Below, piece by piece: positions 55,484 through 64,000 of a stretch of DNA of 64,000 bases. The translations under genes were made by a program, and so were the position numbers. Numbering within the stretch: the first letter of the stretch is position 1; every line of letters begins with the position of its first letter. Source of the stretch: an uncultured Altererythrobacter sp. (GTDB taxonomy: Bacteria > Pseudomonadota > Alphaproteobacteria > Sphingomonadales > Sphingomonadaceae); NCBI GenBank assembly GCA_946886565.1, contig CAMPIX010000005.1, forward strand, positions 62,001-126,000. The letters are read 5' to 3'. The notes beneath the pieces were generated by a model. That model had not been told where the DNA came from and ran no database searches. It saw only the letters and a program-made list of their open reading frames with translations.

Positions 55484-55822
55484 ATGCAATCGATGGAAGA
55501 GATGATCCAGGCCGCGCAGAAGGCGGCCGAACAGATTCAGAGCCAGATGGGCGAGATGCAGGCCAAGCTCGACGCGATCGAGGTCGAGGGCGCGGCCGGC
55601 GGCGGCATGGTCAAGGTCCGCGCCAGCGCCAAGGGCCGCATCCTGCGGGTCGAGATCGACGAGAGCCTGATGAAGCCGGAGGAGAAGCAGATGGTCGAAG
55701 ACCTCGTCACCGCCGCCTTCAACGACGCCCGCGACAAGGCCGACCGCGTCTCGAACGAGGAAATGAAGAAGATGCAGGGCGGGCTGGGGCTACCGCCGGG
55801 GTTCAACCTGCCGGGGATGTAA
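55484..55822 (+). CDS. ebfC: YbaB/EbfC nucleoid-associated protein
   Basis: 112 residues. Helix-strand-helix fold: MIQAAQKAAEQIQSQMGEMQ, GMVKVRASAKGRILRVEID, KQMVEDLVTAAFNDA. Binds DNA as a dimer. 27 bp after dnaX; the dnaX-ebfC(-recR) order is conserved in many bacteria, although recR is not next here. An ATG three codons later is an alternative start. Confidence 0.94.
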   Translation: MQSMEEMIQAAQKAAEQIQSQMGEMQAKLDAIEVEGAAGGGMVKVRASAKGRILRVEIDESLMKPEEKQMVEDLVTAAFNDARDKADRVSNEEMKKMQGGLGLPPGFNLPGM

Positions 55823-55848
55823 CCGGCGCGCGTCGCAACTCCCTCATC

Positions 55849-55945
55849 CGTCATGCTGAACTTGTTTCAGCATCCATCGTACCTCCTTGGACCATCGGTT
55901 CAGGCGGCGAAATGGACCCTGAAACAAGTTCAGGGTTACGAGATT
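55849..55945. repeat. R5 palindromic repeat
   Basis: ATGCTGAACTTGTTTCAGCAT followed after an unrelated centre by CCTGAAACAAGTTCAGGG (shortened). An outer and inner inverted pair, seen once in this window. It accounts for much of the ebfC-aldolase gap. Confidence 0.65.
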
Positions 55946-56041
55946 GGTCGAAGGGCGCGCGGCAGCGATCAGATAATTCCGGTGCCGCCTCGTCCTCTTC
56001 CATGCTATCGGTCGCATAAAGCAACCAATCGAGAGGCAGCG

Positions 56042-56836
56042 ATGGCTACGGTGATGAACGACAACGCGAGCGGTTCGGACGCCGATATCCGCGCGCAGGT
56101 CTCGGACGAGGAGTGGGCGGTCCGGGTCGATCTCGCGGCGGCCTATCGCCTCGTGGCGCTCTACGGCTGGGACGACCTGATCTTCACCCATCTTTCCGCG
56201 CGCGTTCCGGGGCCCGAGCATCACTTCCTCATCAATCCCTACGACATGATGTTCGAGGAAATCACCGCCTCCAGCCTCGTCAAGATCGACGTCGAGGGGC
56301 AGCCGGTGATCCCCACCTCGCACCCGGTAAACCCGGCGGGCTTCACGATCCATTCGGCGCTGCACATGAACTGCGAGGATGCGCATGCGGTGATGCACCT
56401 CCACACCCCGGCGGGGCAGGCGGTGAGCGCGATGGCGGAGGGGCTGATGGAGCACACCCAGACCGGGATGATCGCGCGCCACGACATCGCCTATCACGAG
56501 TACGAGGGCATCGCGACCGACCTCGAGGAGCGCGAGCGGCTGGTCGAGGACATGGGCGACCGGCACGTCATGATCCTGCGCAACCACGGCACGCTGGCGA
56601 TCGGCAAGAGCGTGGGCGAATGCTTCCTGCGGCTCTATTTCGTCGAGCGTGCGTGCGACGCACAGGTCAAGATGCTCGCCGCGGGGCGCGACGGGCTACA
56701 CAACCCGCCGCAGGGCACGCCCGAGAAGGTCCAGGCGCAGACCCCGCCCGCGGGCATCGGCATGGTCGCCAACGCGCTCGCCTGGCCCGCGCTGCTGCGC
56801 AAGCTCGACCGTATCGATCCGGGGTTCAGGGAATAA
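56042..56836 (+). CDS. class II aldolase/adducin family protein
   Basis: 264 residues. The class II aldolase fold: LAAAYRLVALYGWDDLIFTHLSARVPG (in part), zinc-binding histidines in HLHTPAGQAVSA and in LRNHGTLAIGKSVGE, and a conserved Glu in between. Aldolase or epimerase chemistry on short sugars is usual; adducin-like bacterial members have unknown substrates. Start after the R5 repeat, at MATVMNDN. The 3' end overlaps the next, convergent gene by 11 bp. Confidence 0.88.
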   Translation: MATVMNDNASGSDADIRAQVSDEEWAVRVDLAAAYRLVALYGWDDLIFTHLSARVPGPEHHFLINPYDMMFEEITASSLVKIDVEGQPVIPTSHPVNPAGFTIHSALHMNCEDAHAVMHLHTPAGQAVSAMAEGLMEHTQTGMIARHDIAYHEYEGIATDLEERERLVEDMGDRHVMILRNHGTLAIGKSVGECFLRLYFVERACDAQVKMLAAGRDGLHNPPQGTPEKVQAQTPPAGIGMVANALAWPALLRKLDRIDPGFRE

Positions 56837-57101
56837 GGCTGGGCGACGCTGCGGCCGCAGTCGCTATCGCCGGCCATTCTTCCGGCACGGCAGATCGCGC
56901 GACCAGCCAGATGTTCGCCCCGTCAGGATCGGCGTTTTCGAGCCGGCAGAGGTAGCGGCCGTTCTCGAACAGCTGCGCCCAGCGGCCGCGTGCCTCGCCC
57001 TTGGCGATCGAAAGCGCCCCGCCTGCGTCGCGCGCTTCGAACTCGATCCACTTGGCCGCGCCATGGCGGTCGTCCTCGTACACTAGCCGGTAGCTGCGCA
57101 T
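56826..57101 (-). CDS. small protein of unknown function, paralogue of next gene
   Basis: 91 residues: RSYRLVYEDDRHGAAKWIEFEA, GGALSIAKGEARGRWAQLFENGRYLCRLEN, IWLVAR. The plan of strand, residue-rich centre and GRxLxxI/L ending matches the neighbour at 57156-57356, so the two are likely tandem paralogues. No domain is known. Confidence 0.6.
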   Translation of the reverse strand: MRSYRLVYEDDRHGAAKWIEFEARDAGGALSIAKGEARGRWAQLFENGRYLCRLENADPDGANIWLVARSAVPEEWPAIATAAAASPSLIP

Positions 57102-57155
57102 GTCTTCTCGTGCCTTTCGAAGATTCTGGATCGTCTGCTCTCCCCGTGGCGGCGC

Positions 57156-57356
57156 CTAGCGGCCGATTTCCCACAACTCGCGCTCGTCGCGCCGGATCGC
57201 GCCCAGGCTCCGCGTGCCTTCCCACAGGCGAGCGCTGCACCCACCGTCCAGCTTCTCGAGAATGCCGAACACGCGATGCGGATCATCGGCATGGAAATCG
57301 AGCGAGCAGTCCTCGCCGCTGCGTGTGGCGCGATACTGCAAATGAAAGGTCTTCAT
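57156..57356 (-). CDS. small protein of unknown function
   Basis: 66 residues: MKTFHLQYRATRSGEDCSLDFHADDP (in part), RVFGILEKLDGGCSARLWEGTRSLGAIRRDERELWEI (in part). It resembles the 56826-57101 product in order of elements. They are 54 bp apart on one strand and could share a transcript. Confidence 0.6.
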   Translation of the reverse strand: MKTFHLQYRATRSGEDCSLDFHADDPHRVFGILEKLDGGCSARLWEGTRSLGAIRRDERELWEIGR

Positions 57357-57570
57357 GATCGGGCCACCAAAAAAGTTAGTTACAACAGTCTCTTATCAGC
57401 CAGCCAGCAAGGCCCGACACAACTTGGGTTGGCATTCCGCTCCGCTCGTCCATCGATGGGCTCGATTCGTCGCTAGGCTGCACAGAGAGGTTCGTGCGAT
57501 GCCGCCGATCGTCTGGCCGGCGAACTTACCGTTCAGCCGACGAAAATATTTCCCATGTTAGATCAGGCGG

Positions 57571-57810
57571 ATGGCGAAGTTCTTCCTTCACCTGCGCGGA
57601 CGCAGCGCCGACGTGATCGACGACGAGGGCATCGCGATCTCCGATCTCGCCGAAGCACGTGAAACCGCAATACGGTGCGCGCGCGATCTGATGGCAACCG
57701 ACGTTCGCGAAGGCTTCCTGGCGCTGTCGCATCGTATCGAGGTTTGCGACGAATCGGGCGCGGTGGTCCTCACCGTACCGTTCGAGGATGCAATCACGAT
57801 CGAGCGCTAG
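57571..57810 (+). CDS. DUF6894 family small protein
   Basis: 79 residues: MAKFFLHLRGRSADVIDDEGI, FLHL start with an acidic centre, ARETAIRCARDLMATDVREGF, and HRIEVCDESGAVVLTVPFEDAI. This is the short DUF6894 pattern (F-x-h-R-x-x-D-x-x-D-x-E-G) seen in many alphaproteobacteria, function unknown. The flanks, 57357-57570 and 57811-58000, hold nothing I recognise. Confidence 0.72.
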   Translation: MAKFFLHLRGRSADVIDDEGIAISDLAEARETAIRCARDLMATDVREGFLALSHRIEVCDESGAVVLTVPFEDAITIER

Positions 57811-58000
57811 GCTCAATACGCAATCGGCTTGCAAAAGCGCATGGCCGTTCGACCTTGCCGCTGCCGTGGAGTGGTGGAGGGCAAGTTCCCGAACGACGTC
57901 AGCGCCCCGGTTCGCCCCCTTATCGAGCCTGGCAACCCCGCTCTGTCCGCCATTCTTCGGCGGTCTTGCTCGGCAGGGCGAGCGGTTCTAGTTCGCAGCG

Positions 58001-59131
58001 ATGGAATCGATGCACCGTCCCGTTATCTCGGCCACCGGGTTGTTCACGCCCGAGGAGAGCATCTCGAACGCGGAGCTGGTCGCCAGCTTCAACGCCTATG
58101 TCGAGCGTTTCAACGCCGAGCACTCGGACGCGATAGCCACCGGCAAGATCGTCGCGCTCGAGCCGAGTTCGGTCGAATTCATCGAGAAGGCCAGCGGGAT
58201 CAAGGCGCGTCATGTGATGGCGAAGGCGCCAGTGCTCGACCCCGAAGTCATGGCGCCGCGGTGGGACGAGCGTGCAAACGACGAGCTCTCCGTCCTCGCG
58301 GAGATCGGCGTCGCCGCGGCGCGCGATGCGCTGTCGCGGGCGGGGCGCGATGCGGCCGACGTCGACGCGGTGCTGTGTGCCGCCTCGAACATGCAACGCC
58401 CCTATCCGGCGATGGCGATCGAAATTCAGCAGGCGCTCGGCATCGAGGGGTTCGGGTTCGACATGAACGTCGCTTGCTCGTCGGCCACATTCGGCATCCA
58501 GACCGCGGCCGACTACATCCGCGCGGGCAATACGCGTTCAGTGCTCGTGGTGAGCCCCGAGATCACCAGCGGTCACCTCAACTGGCGCGATCGCGACAGC
58601 CACTTCATCTTCGGCGACGTCGCCACCGCGGTGCTGGTCGAGGATGCGGCGATGGCGCCCGCGGCGCACTGGGACATCCTCGGCACGCGGCTGAAGACCG
58701 TGTTCTCGAACAATATCCGCAACAACTTCGGCTTCCTCAACCGCGCGCATCCCGAAACCGCCGACCGCGCGGACAAGCTGTTCGTCCAGGAAGGGCGCAA
58801 GGTGTTCAAGGAAGTCGTGCCGATGGTAGCGCAGATGATCGTCGACGAGGCCGAGCGGCTCGCGATCGACCCGCAGGGCTTGCGGCGGCTGTGGCTGCAC
58901 CAGGCGAATGCGGGGATGAACCGGCTGATCGCGCAGCGCGTGCTCGGGCACGAGGCGAGCGAGGACGAGAGCCCGACCGTGCTCGATACCTACGGCAACA
59001 CCTCGAGCGCGGGTTCGATCATCGCATTCCACCTCCACAGCGAGGATCTCGCGGCGGGCGACACCGGGCTGATCTGCAGCTTCGGAGCGGGCTACTCGGC
59101 GGGGACGGTGTTCGTGCGCAAGACCGGCTGA
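58001..59131 (+). CDS. beta-ketoacyl-ACP synthase III-like (KAS III)
   Basis: 376 residues. Thiolase fold with the triad Cys159 (MNVACSSATFG), His300 (LWLHQANAGMN) and Asn333 (TYGNTSSAGS). Longer than FabH (about 320) and with an N-terminal stretch (ISNAELVASFNAYVERFN) typical of the FabY/alkyl-condensing group. It joins an acyl-CoA and malonyl-ACP. It overlaps the convergent PAP2 gene by 40 bp and lies by psd-pssA, a lipid neighbourhood. Confidence 0.88.
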   Translation: MESMHRPVISATGLFTPEESISNAELVASFNAYVERFNAEHSDAIATGKIVALEPSSVEFIEKASGIKARHVMAKAPVLDPEVMAPRWDERANDELSVLAEIGVAAARDALSRAGRDAADVDAVLCAASNMQRPYPAMAIEIQQALGIEGFGFDMNVACSSATFGIQTAADYIRAGNTRSVLVVSPEITSGHLNWRDRDSHFIFGDVATAVLVEDAAMAPAAHWDILGTRLKTVFSNNIRNNFGFLNRAHPETADRADKLFVQEGRKVFKEVVPMVAQMIVDEAERLAIDPQGLRRLWLHQANAGMNRLIAQRVLGHEASEDESPTVLDTYGNTSSAGSIIAFHLHSEDLAAGDTGLICSFGAGYSAGTVFVRKTG

Positions 59132-60204
59132 TCGGCGGCGCGCGCGGTCGCCACGTCCCATCTGGCGATGAGCGCGCCGGATGCGCGCCAGATCAACGCG
59201 ACCAGTACGACCGAGACCAGCCCGTCCACCGCGTAGTGATAGGCCAGGTGCACGGACGAGATCCAGATCACGACGAACAGCGCGAAGAACCACCGGCTCG
59301 CAGTTGGAAAGGTGCGCCGTATCGCCAACCAGAAGAGAAAGGCCATCGCGACGTGCATCGACGGCATGGCGGTGATCCCTACGCCGTGGCCGGGGCCGTT
59401 CGTCAGGTAATTCTCGAGCAGCATCTCCTGCATGTCGAGCACCACAATGGGAACCTGCGCGTCCGCGCTGTGCAGATATGCCATCTGGCCGGCGAAGTGG
59501 GAGTTGCCCGTAATCGGCTCCAGGAAGCATGGCCCGACGCTGGAAAGCAGGGCGGCTAGAATTATGCCCCCCAGGAACCATGTCAGCATAAACGACAGGA
59601 AATACTGGCGTCGCACGCCGTCCGTCCGCCTTGCGTAGAGGAATACGAGGCTGCCCGGATACACCAGGGCGAACCACGCGTGGTACAGGATGGCCAGTCC
59701 CGCGGTGACGAGAGGGTAGCCGAGCACGGGCTGAAGCAGGCGCCAGGGATCGGTTCCGAAGATGCTGCGATCCAGCGCCAGGAACGCCCCATCCCAGCTG
59801 TAGGGATTCAGGACGGGGATCATCGGCTTCAACAGGGCGAAGGTGGGCAAGAAGGCGAAGAACAGGATCAACAGCGGCAGGCGCGCCCACCACAAGGCGA
59901 GAATGGAGGGATCGGTGTAGCGCTTGCGGAGGAATGCGATCGGGCGATCCGGCTTTACCTTCCACAACTGCAGCGTGCCGTCGCAGACGAGAAAGAGCGC
60001 AAATCCTTTGGGATAGAGATCGAGGTTGGTGAAGATGGTCGACAGCGGAAACGGAAGGCCGAGCCGCCAGAGGATTATCGCGCCCATCGCGGCAATGGCG
60101 AGAAAGCATGCATGGACCGGCAGTTCTGCCGCGAGGCCCGCCCTCGGATCGGATGCATCCGAACGCTTCGCGATTGTCAGTGGCAACGATCTGCTCCGGC
60201 CCAT
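59092..60204 (-). CDS. PAP2 superfamily (Aur1/Ipt-like) membrane phosphatase/transferase
   Basis: 370 residues, about seven transmembrane helices. PAP2 motifs: MPSMHVAMAFLFW with the catalytic-site His, and SSVHLAYHYAVDGLVSV with the second His and Asp, as in the PAP2_3 group of inositol-phosphoceramide synthases. Exact substrate unknown; a transfer or phosphatase on a lipid head group is inferred. It overlaps the KAS III gene tail to tail and is divergent from psd. Confidence 0.85.
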   Translation of the reverse strand: MGRSRSLPLTIAKRSDASDPRAGLAAELPVHACFLAIAAMGAIILWRLGLPFPLSTIFTNLDLYPKGFALFLVCDGTLQLWKVKPDRPIAFLRKRYTDPSILALWWARLPLLILFFAFLPTFALLKPMIPVLNPYSWDGAFLALDRSIFGTDPWRLLQPVLGYPLVTAGLAILYHAWFALVYPGSLVFLYARRTDGVRRQYFLSFMLTWFLGGIILAALLSSVGPCFLEPITGNSHFAGQMAYLHSADAQVPIVVLDMQEMLLENYLTNGPGHGVGITAMPSMHVAMAFLFWLAIRRTFPTASRWFFALFVVIWISSVHLAYHYAVDGLVSVVLVALIWRASGALIARWDVATARAADQPVLRTNTVPAE

Positions 60205-60367
60205 GAGTCAACACGGCCATAAGAGTCGTCGTTAAAAGATCGGTTAACCGGAGGCTCGAGCCGCCCAACCGAGGGCTCGCCGGCTTCCAAAAGCCGGGGC
60301 GAGCCCGGCCCTCTCGCGACACCGGCGCACTACCGCGCGGCTTGTTTGCCTGCGGCATTCGCCCTAG

Positions 60368-61126
60368 ATGGCTGGGATGGCAGGCGAACTGGTCGACAAC
60401 AAGGGGCGCGGGGATGTGAGCTGGCGGTGGCCGGCGATCCATCCCGAAGGGCGCAAATTCGGGCTCATCGCGGTGGCGATCAGTCTGTTCTTCGCATTTC
60501 TGGCTTGGGAGACGCTCGCCTGGCCGATGGCGTTCCTCTCGCTCGGCGTGTTTGCGTTCTTCCGCGATCCCGAGCGCGTGGTTCCGCAGGACGATCGCGC
60601 TATCGTCTCGCCGGCCGACGGGCTCGTTTCGCTGATCGCGACGGTCGAACCGCCTGCGGAGCTGACGATGGACGACGGCAGCGGCACCCTCGCATTGGCC
60701 AAGGCGCCGGTCACCCGCGTATCGATCTTCATGAGCGTGTTTGACGTGCACATCAATCGTGCGCCCATCGGCGGTACCGTGCGGCGGCTGGTCTACATTC
60801 CCGGCAAGTTCGTCAACGCCGATCTCGACAAGGCGAGCGAGGAAAACGAGCGCCAGCACATTCTGATCGAACGGCAGGACGGGCTGGCGATCGGCTTCAC
60901 CCAGATTGCCGGGCTCGTCGCGCGGCGCATCGTGCCGTTCGTCAAGCCGGGCGACACGCTCGCCGCGGGCGCGCGGGTGGGCCTCATCCGCTTCGGCAGC
61001 CGGGTGGACGTCTATCTGCCCGCCGGAACCGATTCGAAGGTGCTGGTCGGTCAGAAGGTCGTCGCGGGCGAGACCGTGCTCGCCGAAGTCGGCGAACAGA
61101 AGCTGATCGAGGGCATCGCCCAGTGA
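60368..61126 (+). CDS. psd: phosphatidylserine decarboxylase proenzyme
   Basis: 252 residues, the short archaeal-type form. Two N-terminal hydrophobic segments ([31 protein letters not shown]), [29 protein letters not shown], and the self-cleavage site [10 protein letters not shown] where Ser211 becomes the pyruvoyl group. Converts phosphatidylserine to phosphatidylethanolamine. Its TGA overlaps the pssA GTG. Confidence 0.95.
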   Translation: MAGMAGELVDNKGRGDVSWRWPAIHPEGRKFGLIAVAISLFFAFLAWETLAWPMAFLSLGVFAFFRDPERVVPQDDRAIVSPADGLVSLIATVEPPAELTMDDGSGTLALAKAPVTRVSIFMSVFDVHINRAPIGGTVRRLVYIPGKFVNADLDKASEENERQHILIERQDGLAIGFTQIAGLVARRIVPFVKPGDTLAAGARVGLIRFGSRVDVYLPAGTDSKVLVGQKVVAGETVLAEVGEQKLIEGIAQ

Positions 61127-61989
61127 ACCGCGACGATTTCGGCCGCATCGGTCCCAAGGCCGCGGAGGACGAGGTTCCGGTCGCTGCCGGGCGCGTGCGC
61201 GGGCTCTCGCTGCGGGCGGTTCTGCCCAACGCGATTACCGCCGCAGCGCTGTGTTCGGGGCTTACCGGGATCCGCTTCGCCATCGCCGAGAACTGGCCAC
61301 TGGCGATCTTTGCGGTGATCCTCGCGGGGCTGCTCGACGGGATCGACGGCCGGATCGCGCGGCTGCTCAAGGCGCAGTCGCGCTTTGGAGCGGAACTCGA
61401 CAGTCTCGCCGATTCCCTGTCGTTCGGCATGGCCCCGGCGATCATCTTCTATCTCTGGACGCTGCAGGACCTGCCGCGGCTCGGCTGGTTCGCCTCGCTC
61501 GCCTTCGCGATCTGCTGCGCCCTGCGGCTGGCGCGGTTCAACGCGCAGATCGATGTCGACGAGCAGCCGCACAAGTCGGCCGGGTTTCTCACCGGTGTGC
61601 CAGCGCCGGTGGGGGCGGGGCTCGCATTCCTGCCGTTCTATCTATGGATGGCCACCGGATGGGAGGAGTTCCGCGAGCCGGTGATCTGCGCGATCTGGAT
61701 GGTGGCGATCGCCTTCCTGATGATCTCGAACATTGCGACGTTCAGCTGGACCTCGATCCGCCCGCGGCGCAATGTGCGACTGGAAGTGATCGCGCTGGTC
61801 GGAATCCTGTTTGCCGCATTACTGATGGAGCCGTGGTGGACGCTGGTGGCGATCTGCGCGGGGTATCTTGCGCTCATGCCCTATGCGCTCATGCGCTATG
61901 CGCGGGTCAGGCGGCCGCGGCCAGCGGCGGTTTCCGCAATGGTGCGCGACGGCGGTCGCCGCTCCGAAGAACGTCACCCAGACGAATGA
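61123..61989 (+). CDS. pssA: CDP-diacylglycerol-serine O-phosphatidyltransferase
   Basis: 288 residues. CDP-alcohol phosphotransferase motif [26 protein letters not shown] (in part; D-G-x2-A-R-x8-G-x3-D-x3-D), about eight transmembrane helices. Makes phosphatidylserine, the substrate of Psd. Start GTG within GTGA overlapping psd. The C-terminal tail ([16 protein letters not shown]) overlaps the convergent small gene by 83 bp. Confidence 0.95.
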   Translation: MNRDDFGRIGPKAAEDEVPVAAGRVRGLSLRAVLPNAITAAALCSGLTGIRFAIAENWPLAIFAVILAGLLDGIDGRIARLLKAQSRFGAELDSLADSLSFGMAPAIIFYLWTLQDLPRLGWFASLAFAICCALRLARFNAQIDVDEQPHKSAGFLTGVPAPVGAGLAFLPFYLWMATGWEEFREPVICAIWMVAIAFLMISNIATFSWTSIRPRRNVRLEVIALVGILFAALLMEPWWTLVAICAGYLALMPYALMRYARVRRPRPAAVSAMVRDGGRRSEERHPDE

Positions 61990-62191
61990 TCTGCGCGCGC
62001 GGTGCGGGAAGCCGCGCATCGTTCGCGAACTCCTGGATCGTCACAAGAATACGCCCGCCCGGCTCGGCCTGCGCCAGCTCGCGGCGGAGACGCGCGAACG
62101 CCTCCCGTCCGCGCATGAAGCTGTCCACCAGTACGATTGTGGCGGCGGAAGCAGAGATCGCGAAAAGGGCGAAGAGAATGACGCCGAGCAT
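61907..62191 (-). CDS. small single-pass membrane protein, possibly SOS-induced
   Basis: 94 residues: one N-terminal membrane helix (MLGVILFALFAISASAATIVLV, in part), then a charged soluble part (MRGREAFARLRRELAQ ... VTIQEFANDARL) and an Arg/Pro tail. AGGA lies 8 bases before the ATG. A perfect GTTC-N7-GTTC LexA box lies about 100 bp upstream. Caulobacter SidA is a tiny SOS-induced membrane inhibitor of division, so a like role is conceivable but sequence similarity is not claimed. Its 3' part overlaps pssA. Confidence 0.6.
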   Translation of the reverse strand: MLGVILFALFAISASAATIVLVDSFMRGREAFARLRRELAQAEPGGRILVTIQEFANDARLPAPRAQIIRLGDVLRSGDRRRAPLRKPPLAAAA

Positions 62192-62291
62192 GATCGTAGT
62201 CCTTGCGAGTGCGGCCCGGCCTGTTGACAGGCTGTGGGTTCGCTGTGGATAACTAACGCGTCTCACGGTTTGTTCCGCCGACTCGCATAAT

Positions 62292-62306
62292 GTTCCCTAT
62301 TTGTTC
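62292..62306. promoter_or_regulatory. LexA box between small membrane protein gene and rpsB
   Basis: GTTC-CCTATTT-GTTC, exact spacing. The flanking gap 62192-62547 (356 bp) also holds the promoter and leader of rpsB. About two chance matches per window are expected, so the direction of control is uncertain, but the minus-strand small gene fits better than a ribosomal operon. Confidence 0.5.
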
Positions 62307-62547
62307 CTACAAGTCAATCGTCTTCTGCGGCGAGGGCCCCTGCAGATGCGGCGAATCGAGGGTGGATTTTCGATCCGGTTGCCGCTAAGCGCGCCTCCGC
62401 GCAGCGATTCCTGGCGATTCCCGCCCGGTTCTTGCAGCGCAAATCCACATGGAGAGCGCCACATACCGGTGCCCGCCGCGGATGCCTGTTCGTTCAGGCC
62501 GCAACGGGTTCCAGCTCTCCAGAGGCATAACCGGAAAGGAAATACCT

Positions 62548-63297
62548 ATGGCGGCTTCTACCGTCACGATGCAGCAGCTTATCGAGGCCGGTTCGCACTT
62601 CGGCCACCAGACCCACCGCTGGAACCCGCGCATGAAGCCGTACATCTTCGGCGCGCGCAACGGTGTCCACATCATCGACCTGTCGCAGACCGTGCCGCTG
62701 TTCGCGCGCGCGCTCGATTTCATCGAGCAGACCGTGCGCTCGGGCGGCAAGGTGCTGTTCGTCGGCACCAAGCGCCAGGCGCAGGAGCCGATCGCCGAGG
62801 CCGCGCGCGCTTCGGGCCAGCACTTCGTCAACCACCGCTGGCTGGGCGGCATGCTCACCAACTGGAAGACTATCAGCCAGTCGATCAAGCGCCTCAAGAC
62901 CCTCGAAGAGCAGCTCTCGGGCGATTCGTCGGGCCTGACCAAGAAGGAAGTGCTCCAGCTCACCCGCGAGCGCGACAAGCTCGAACTCTCGCTCGGCGGC
63001 ATCCGCGACATGGGCGGCATCCCCGACGTGATGTTCGTGATCGACGCGAACAAGGAAGACCTGGCGATCAAGGAAGCCAACGTGCTCGGCATTCCGGTCG
63101 TCGGCATCCTCGACACCAACGTCGACCCGACCGGCATCGCCTTCCCCGTGCCCGGCAACGACGACGCCAGCCGCGCGGTGCGCCTCTATTGCGACGCCGT
63201 GTGCGACGCGGCGGTCGCGGGCCGCGGCGGCAAGGTCGCCGATTCGGGCAACGATGTCGGCGCGATGGAAGAGCCGCCGGTCGAAACCGCCGCCTGA
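62548..63297 (+). CDS. rpsB: 30S ribosomal protein S2
   Basis: 249 residues. [22 protein letters not shown], in part, LPHW-like [18 protein letters not shown] and [14 protein letters not shown] are S2 signatures. GGAAAGGAAA precedes the ATG. It heads the rpsB-tsf operon; S2 represses its own translation in E. coli through the leader, which cannot be shown here. Confidence 0.98.
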   Translation: MAASTVTMQQLIEAGSHFGHQTHRWNPRMKPYIFGARNGVHIIDLSQTVPLFARALDFIEQTVRSGGKVLFVGTKRQAQEPIAEAARASGQHFVNHRWLGGMLTNWKTISQSIKRLKTLEEQLSGDSSGLTKKEVLQLTRERDKLELSLGGIRDMGGIPDVMFVIDANKEDLAIKEANVLGIPVVGILDTNVDPTGIAFPVPGNDDASRAVRLYCDAVCDAAVAGRGGKVADSGNDVGAMEEPPVETAA

Positions 63298-63328
63298 TCC
63301 GTCGGGCGACCACGAACACGACTTGAGC

Positions 63329-63359
63329 GCGCCGGACCCGTTCAAAGCGGGGCCGGCGC
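63329..63359 (+). other. hairpin between rpsB and tsf
   Basis: GCGCCGG/CCGGCGC with an inner CCCG/CGGG pair, 31 bp. No T run, so more likely an attenuator or RNA-processing stem in the operon than a terminator. Confidence 0.4.
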
Positions 63360-63384
63360 CCCGGAATTACATAAGGAAACGATC

Positions 63385-64000
63385 ATGGCTGCATTCACCG
63401 CCACTGACGTGAAGACCCTGCGCGAGAAGACCGGCGCAGGCATGATGGACGCCAAGAAGGCGCTCGAGGCTTCGGGCGGCGACATCGAGGCCGCGGTCGA
63501 CGCGCTGCGCGCCAAGGGCCTCGCCACCGCGCAGAAGAAATCCAGCCGCACCGCGGCCGAGGGCCTCGTCGGCGTCGCCGTGGAGGGCACGAAGGGCGTT
63601 GCCGTCGAAGTCAATTCGGAGACCGACTTCGTCGCCAAGAACGACAAGTTCCAGGACTTCGTCCGCAAGACCACCGAGACCGCGCTGTCGGTTTCGGGCG
63701 ACGACGTGGAGGCGCTCAAGGCCGCGTCCTACCCCGGTGGCGGCACCGTGGCCGACAAGCTGACCGACAACGTCGCGACGATCGGCGAGAACCAGCAGGT
63801 CCGCCGGATGAAGACCGTCTCGGTCGGCAGCGGCGTGGTCGTGCCCTACGTCCACAACGCTGCCGCGCCCAACCTCGGCAAGATCGGCGTGCTCGTCGCG
63901 CTCGAGAGCGAGGCCGACGCCGGCACGCTCGAAGCGCTCGGCAAGCAGCTCGCGATGCACATCGCCGCCGCCTTCCCGCAGGCGCTCGACGCCGACGGTC
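63385..64000 (+). CDS. tsf: translation elongation factor Ts, N-terminal part (cut by window edge)
   Basis: 205 codons present of about 300. [23 protein letters not shown] with the EF-Ts signature, and [18 protein letters not shown], the second. Nucleotide exchange factor for EF-Tu. A ribosome site AAGGAAAC precedes the ATG. The rest lies beyond 64000. Confidence 0.98.
   Translation, partial: MAAFTATDVKTLREKTGAGMMDAKKALEASGGDIEAAVDALRAKGLATAQKKSSRTAAEGLVGVAVEGTKGVAVEVNSETDFVAKNDKFQDFVRKTTETALSVSGDDVEALKAASYPGGGTVADKLTDNVATIGENQQVRRMKTVSVGSGVVVPYVHNAAAPNLGKIGVLVALESEADAGTLEALGKQLAMHIAAAFPQALDADG

Noticed and set aside
60232..60249. CtrA site TTAA-N-TTAACC before the PAP2 gene
   Set aside because: The spacer between the two TTAA halves is 8 bases and not 7; the correctly spaced half is TAAA. 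The match is too weak to report.

Overview
The window is GC-rich chromosomal DNA from an alphaproteobacterium, most likely a sphingomonad of the Erythrobacter/Altererythrobacter type. This rests on the gene repertoire (class I lysyl-tRNA synthetase, NDUFS4-like ETC protein, YajC-SecD-SecF, DUF6456, 3TM GTA-type holin, DUF6894), on GTTC-N7-GTTC LexA boxes of the alphaproteobacterial type, and on tRNA and 4.5S RNA sequences. The assignment is by family recognition and not by a search.

Layout. 1-4.9 kb: the 5' half of an M13 peptidase gene, a small secreted protein, and uvrA directly behind a LexA box. 5-7 kb: an AT-rich solitary gene for a GHKL ATPase joined to a likely PD-(D/E)XK nuclease domain, the clearest foreign gene here. 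7.2-8.3 kb: a terminase-small-subunit-like protein. 8.5-18.3 kb: VOC protein, soxR, sixA, a DinG-type helicase, lysS, a prolyl-4-hydroxylase-like oxygenase, cytochrome b561 and an RcnB-like protein. 18.3-19.1 kb: no convincing intact gene, but repeats and debris. 19-27 kb: HEPN-like protein, ettA, M28 and S9 peptidases, DUF421, MATE transporter. 27-35 kb: two tRNAs, polysaccharide deacetylase, histidine kinase, Lrp, aroQ-accB-accC, yefM-yoeB, GTA-type holin, HpcH/CitE lyase. 35-44.7 kb: tRNA-Pro, yajC-secD-secF, glycosyltransferase, an XRE repressor divergent from a DUF6456 (GafZ-like) gene, Uup-like ABC-F, amidohydrolase. 44.8-50 kb: SIMPL protein, PepSY-response regulator-kinase, Arg-rich lipoprotein, chorismate mutase, ispB. 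50-56 kb: hrpB, NDUFS4-like, ffs, dnaX, ebfC. 56-64 kb: class II aldolase, small proteins, KAS III, PAP2, psd-pssA, a possible SOS membrane protein, rpsB, tsf (cut).

Two themes stand out. First, three genes that look like parts of a dispersed gene transfer agent (GTA) system, the TerS-like gene (7196), the 3TM GTA-type holin (34209, minus) and the DUF6456 gene (40680), each carry a TTTCCTACA element 49-54 bp upstream of the start codon. The DUF6456 gene faces an XRE repressor across a shared operator-like region. Similar arrangements control GTA in Caulobacter and Rhodobacter. Second, several families of palindromic repeats lie between genes and also, in frame, inside genes: uvrA, the TerS-like gene, the Uup-like ABC-F gene (twice) and hrpB, adding roughly 10-47 residues each, much like Rickettsia palindromic elements.

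Most of the rest is ordinary housekeeping. SOS control is well supported for uvrA and possible for a small membrane protein near rpsB. No CRISPR array, insertion sequence or complete prophage is visible.
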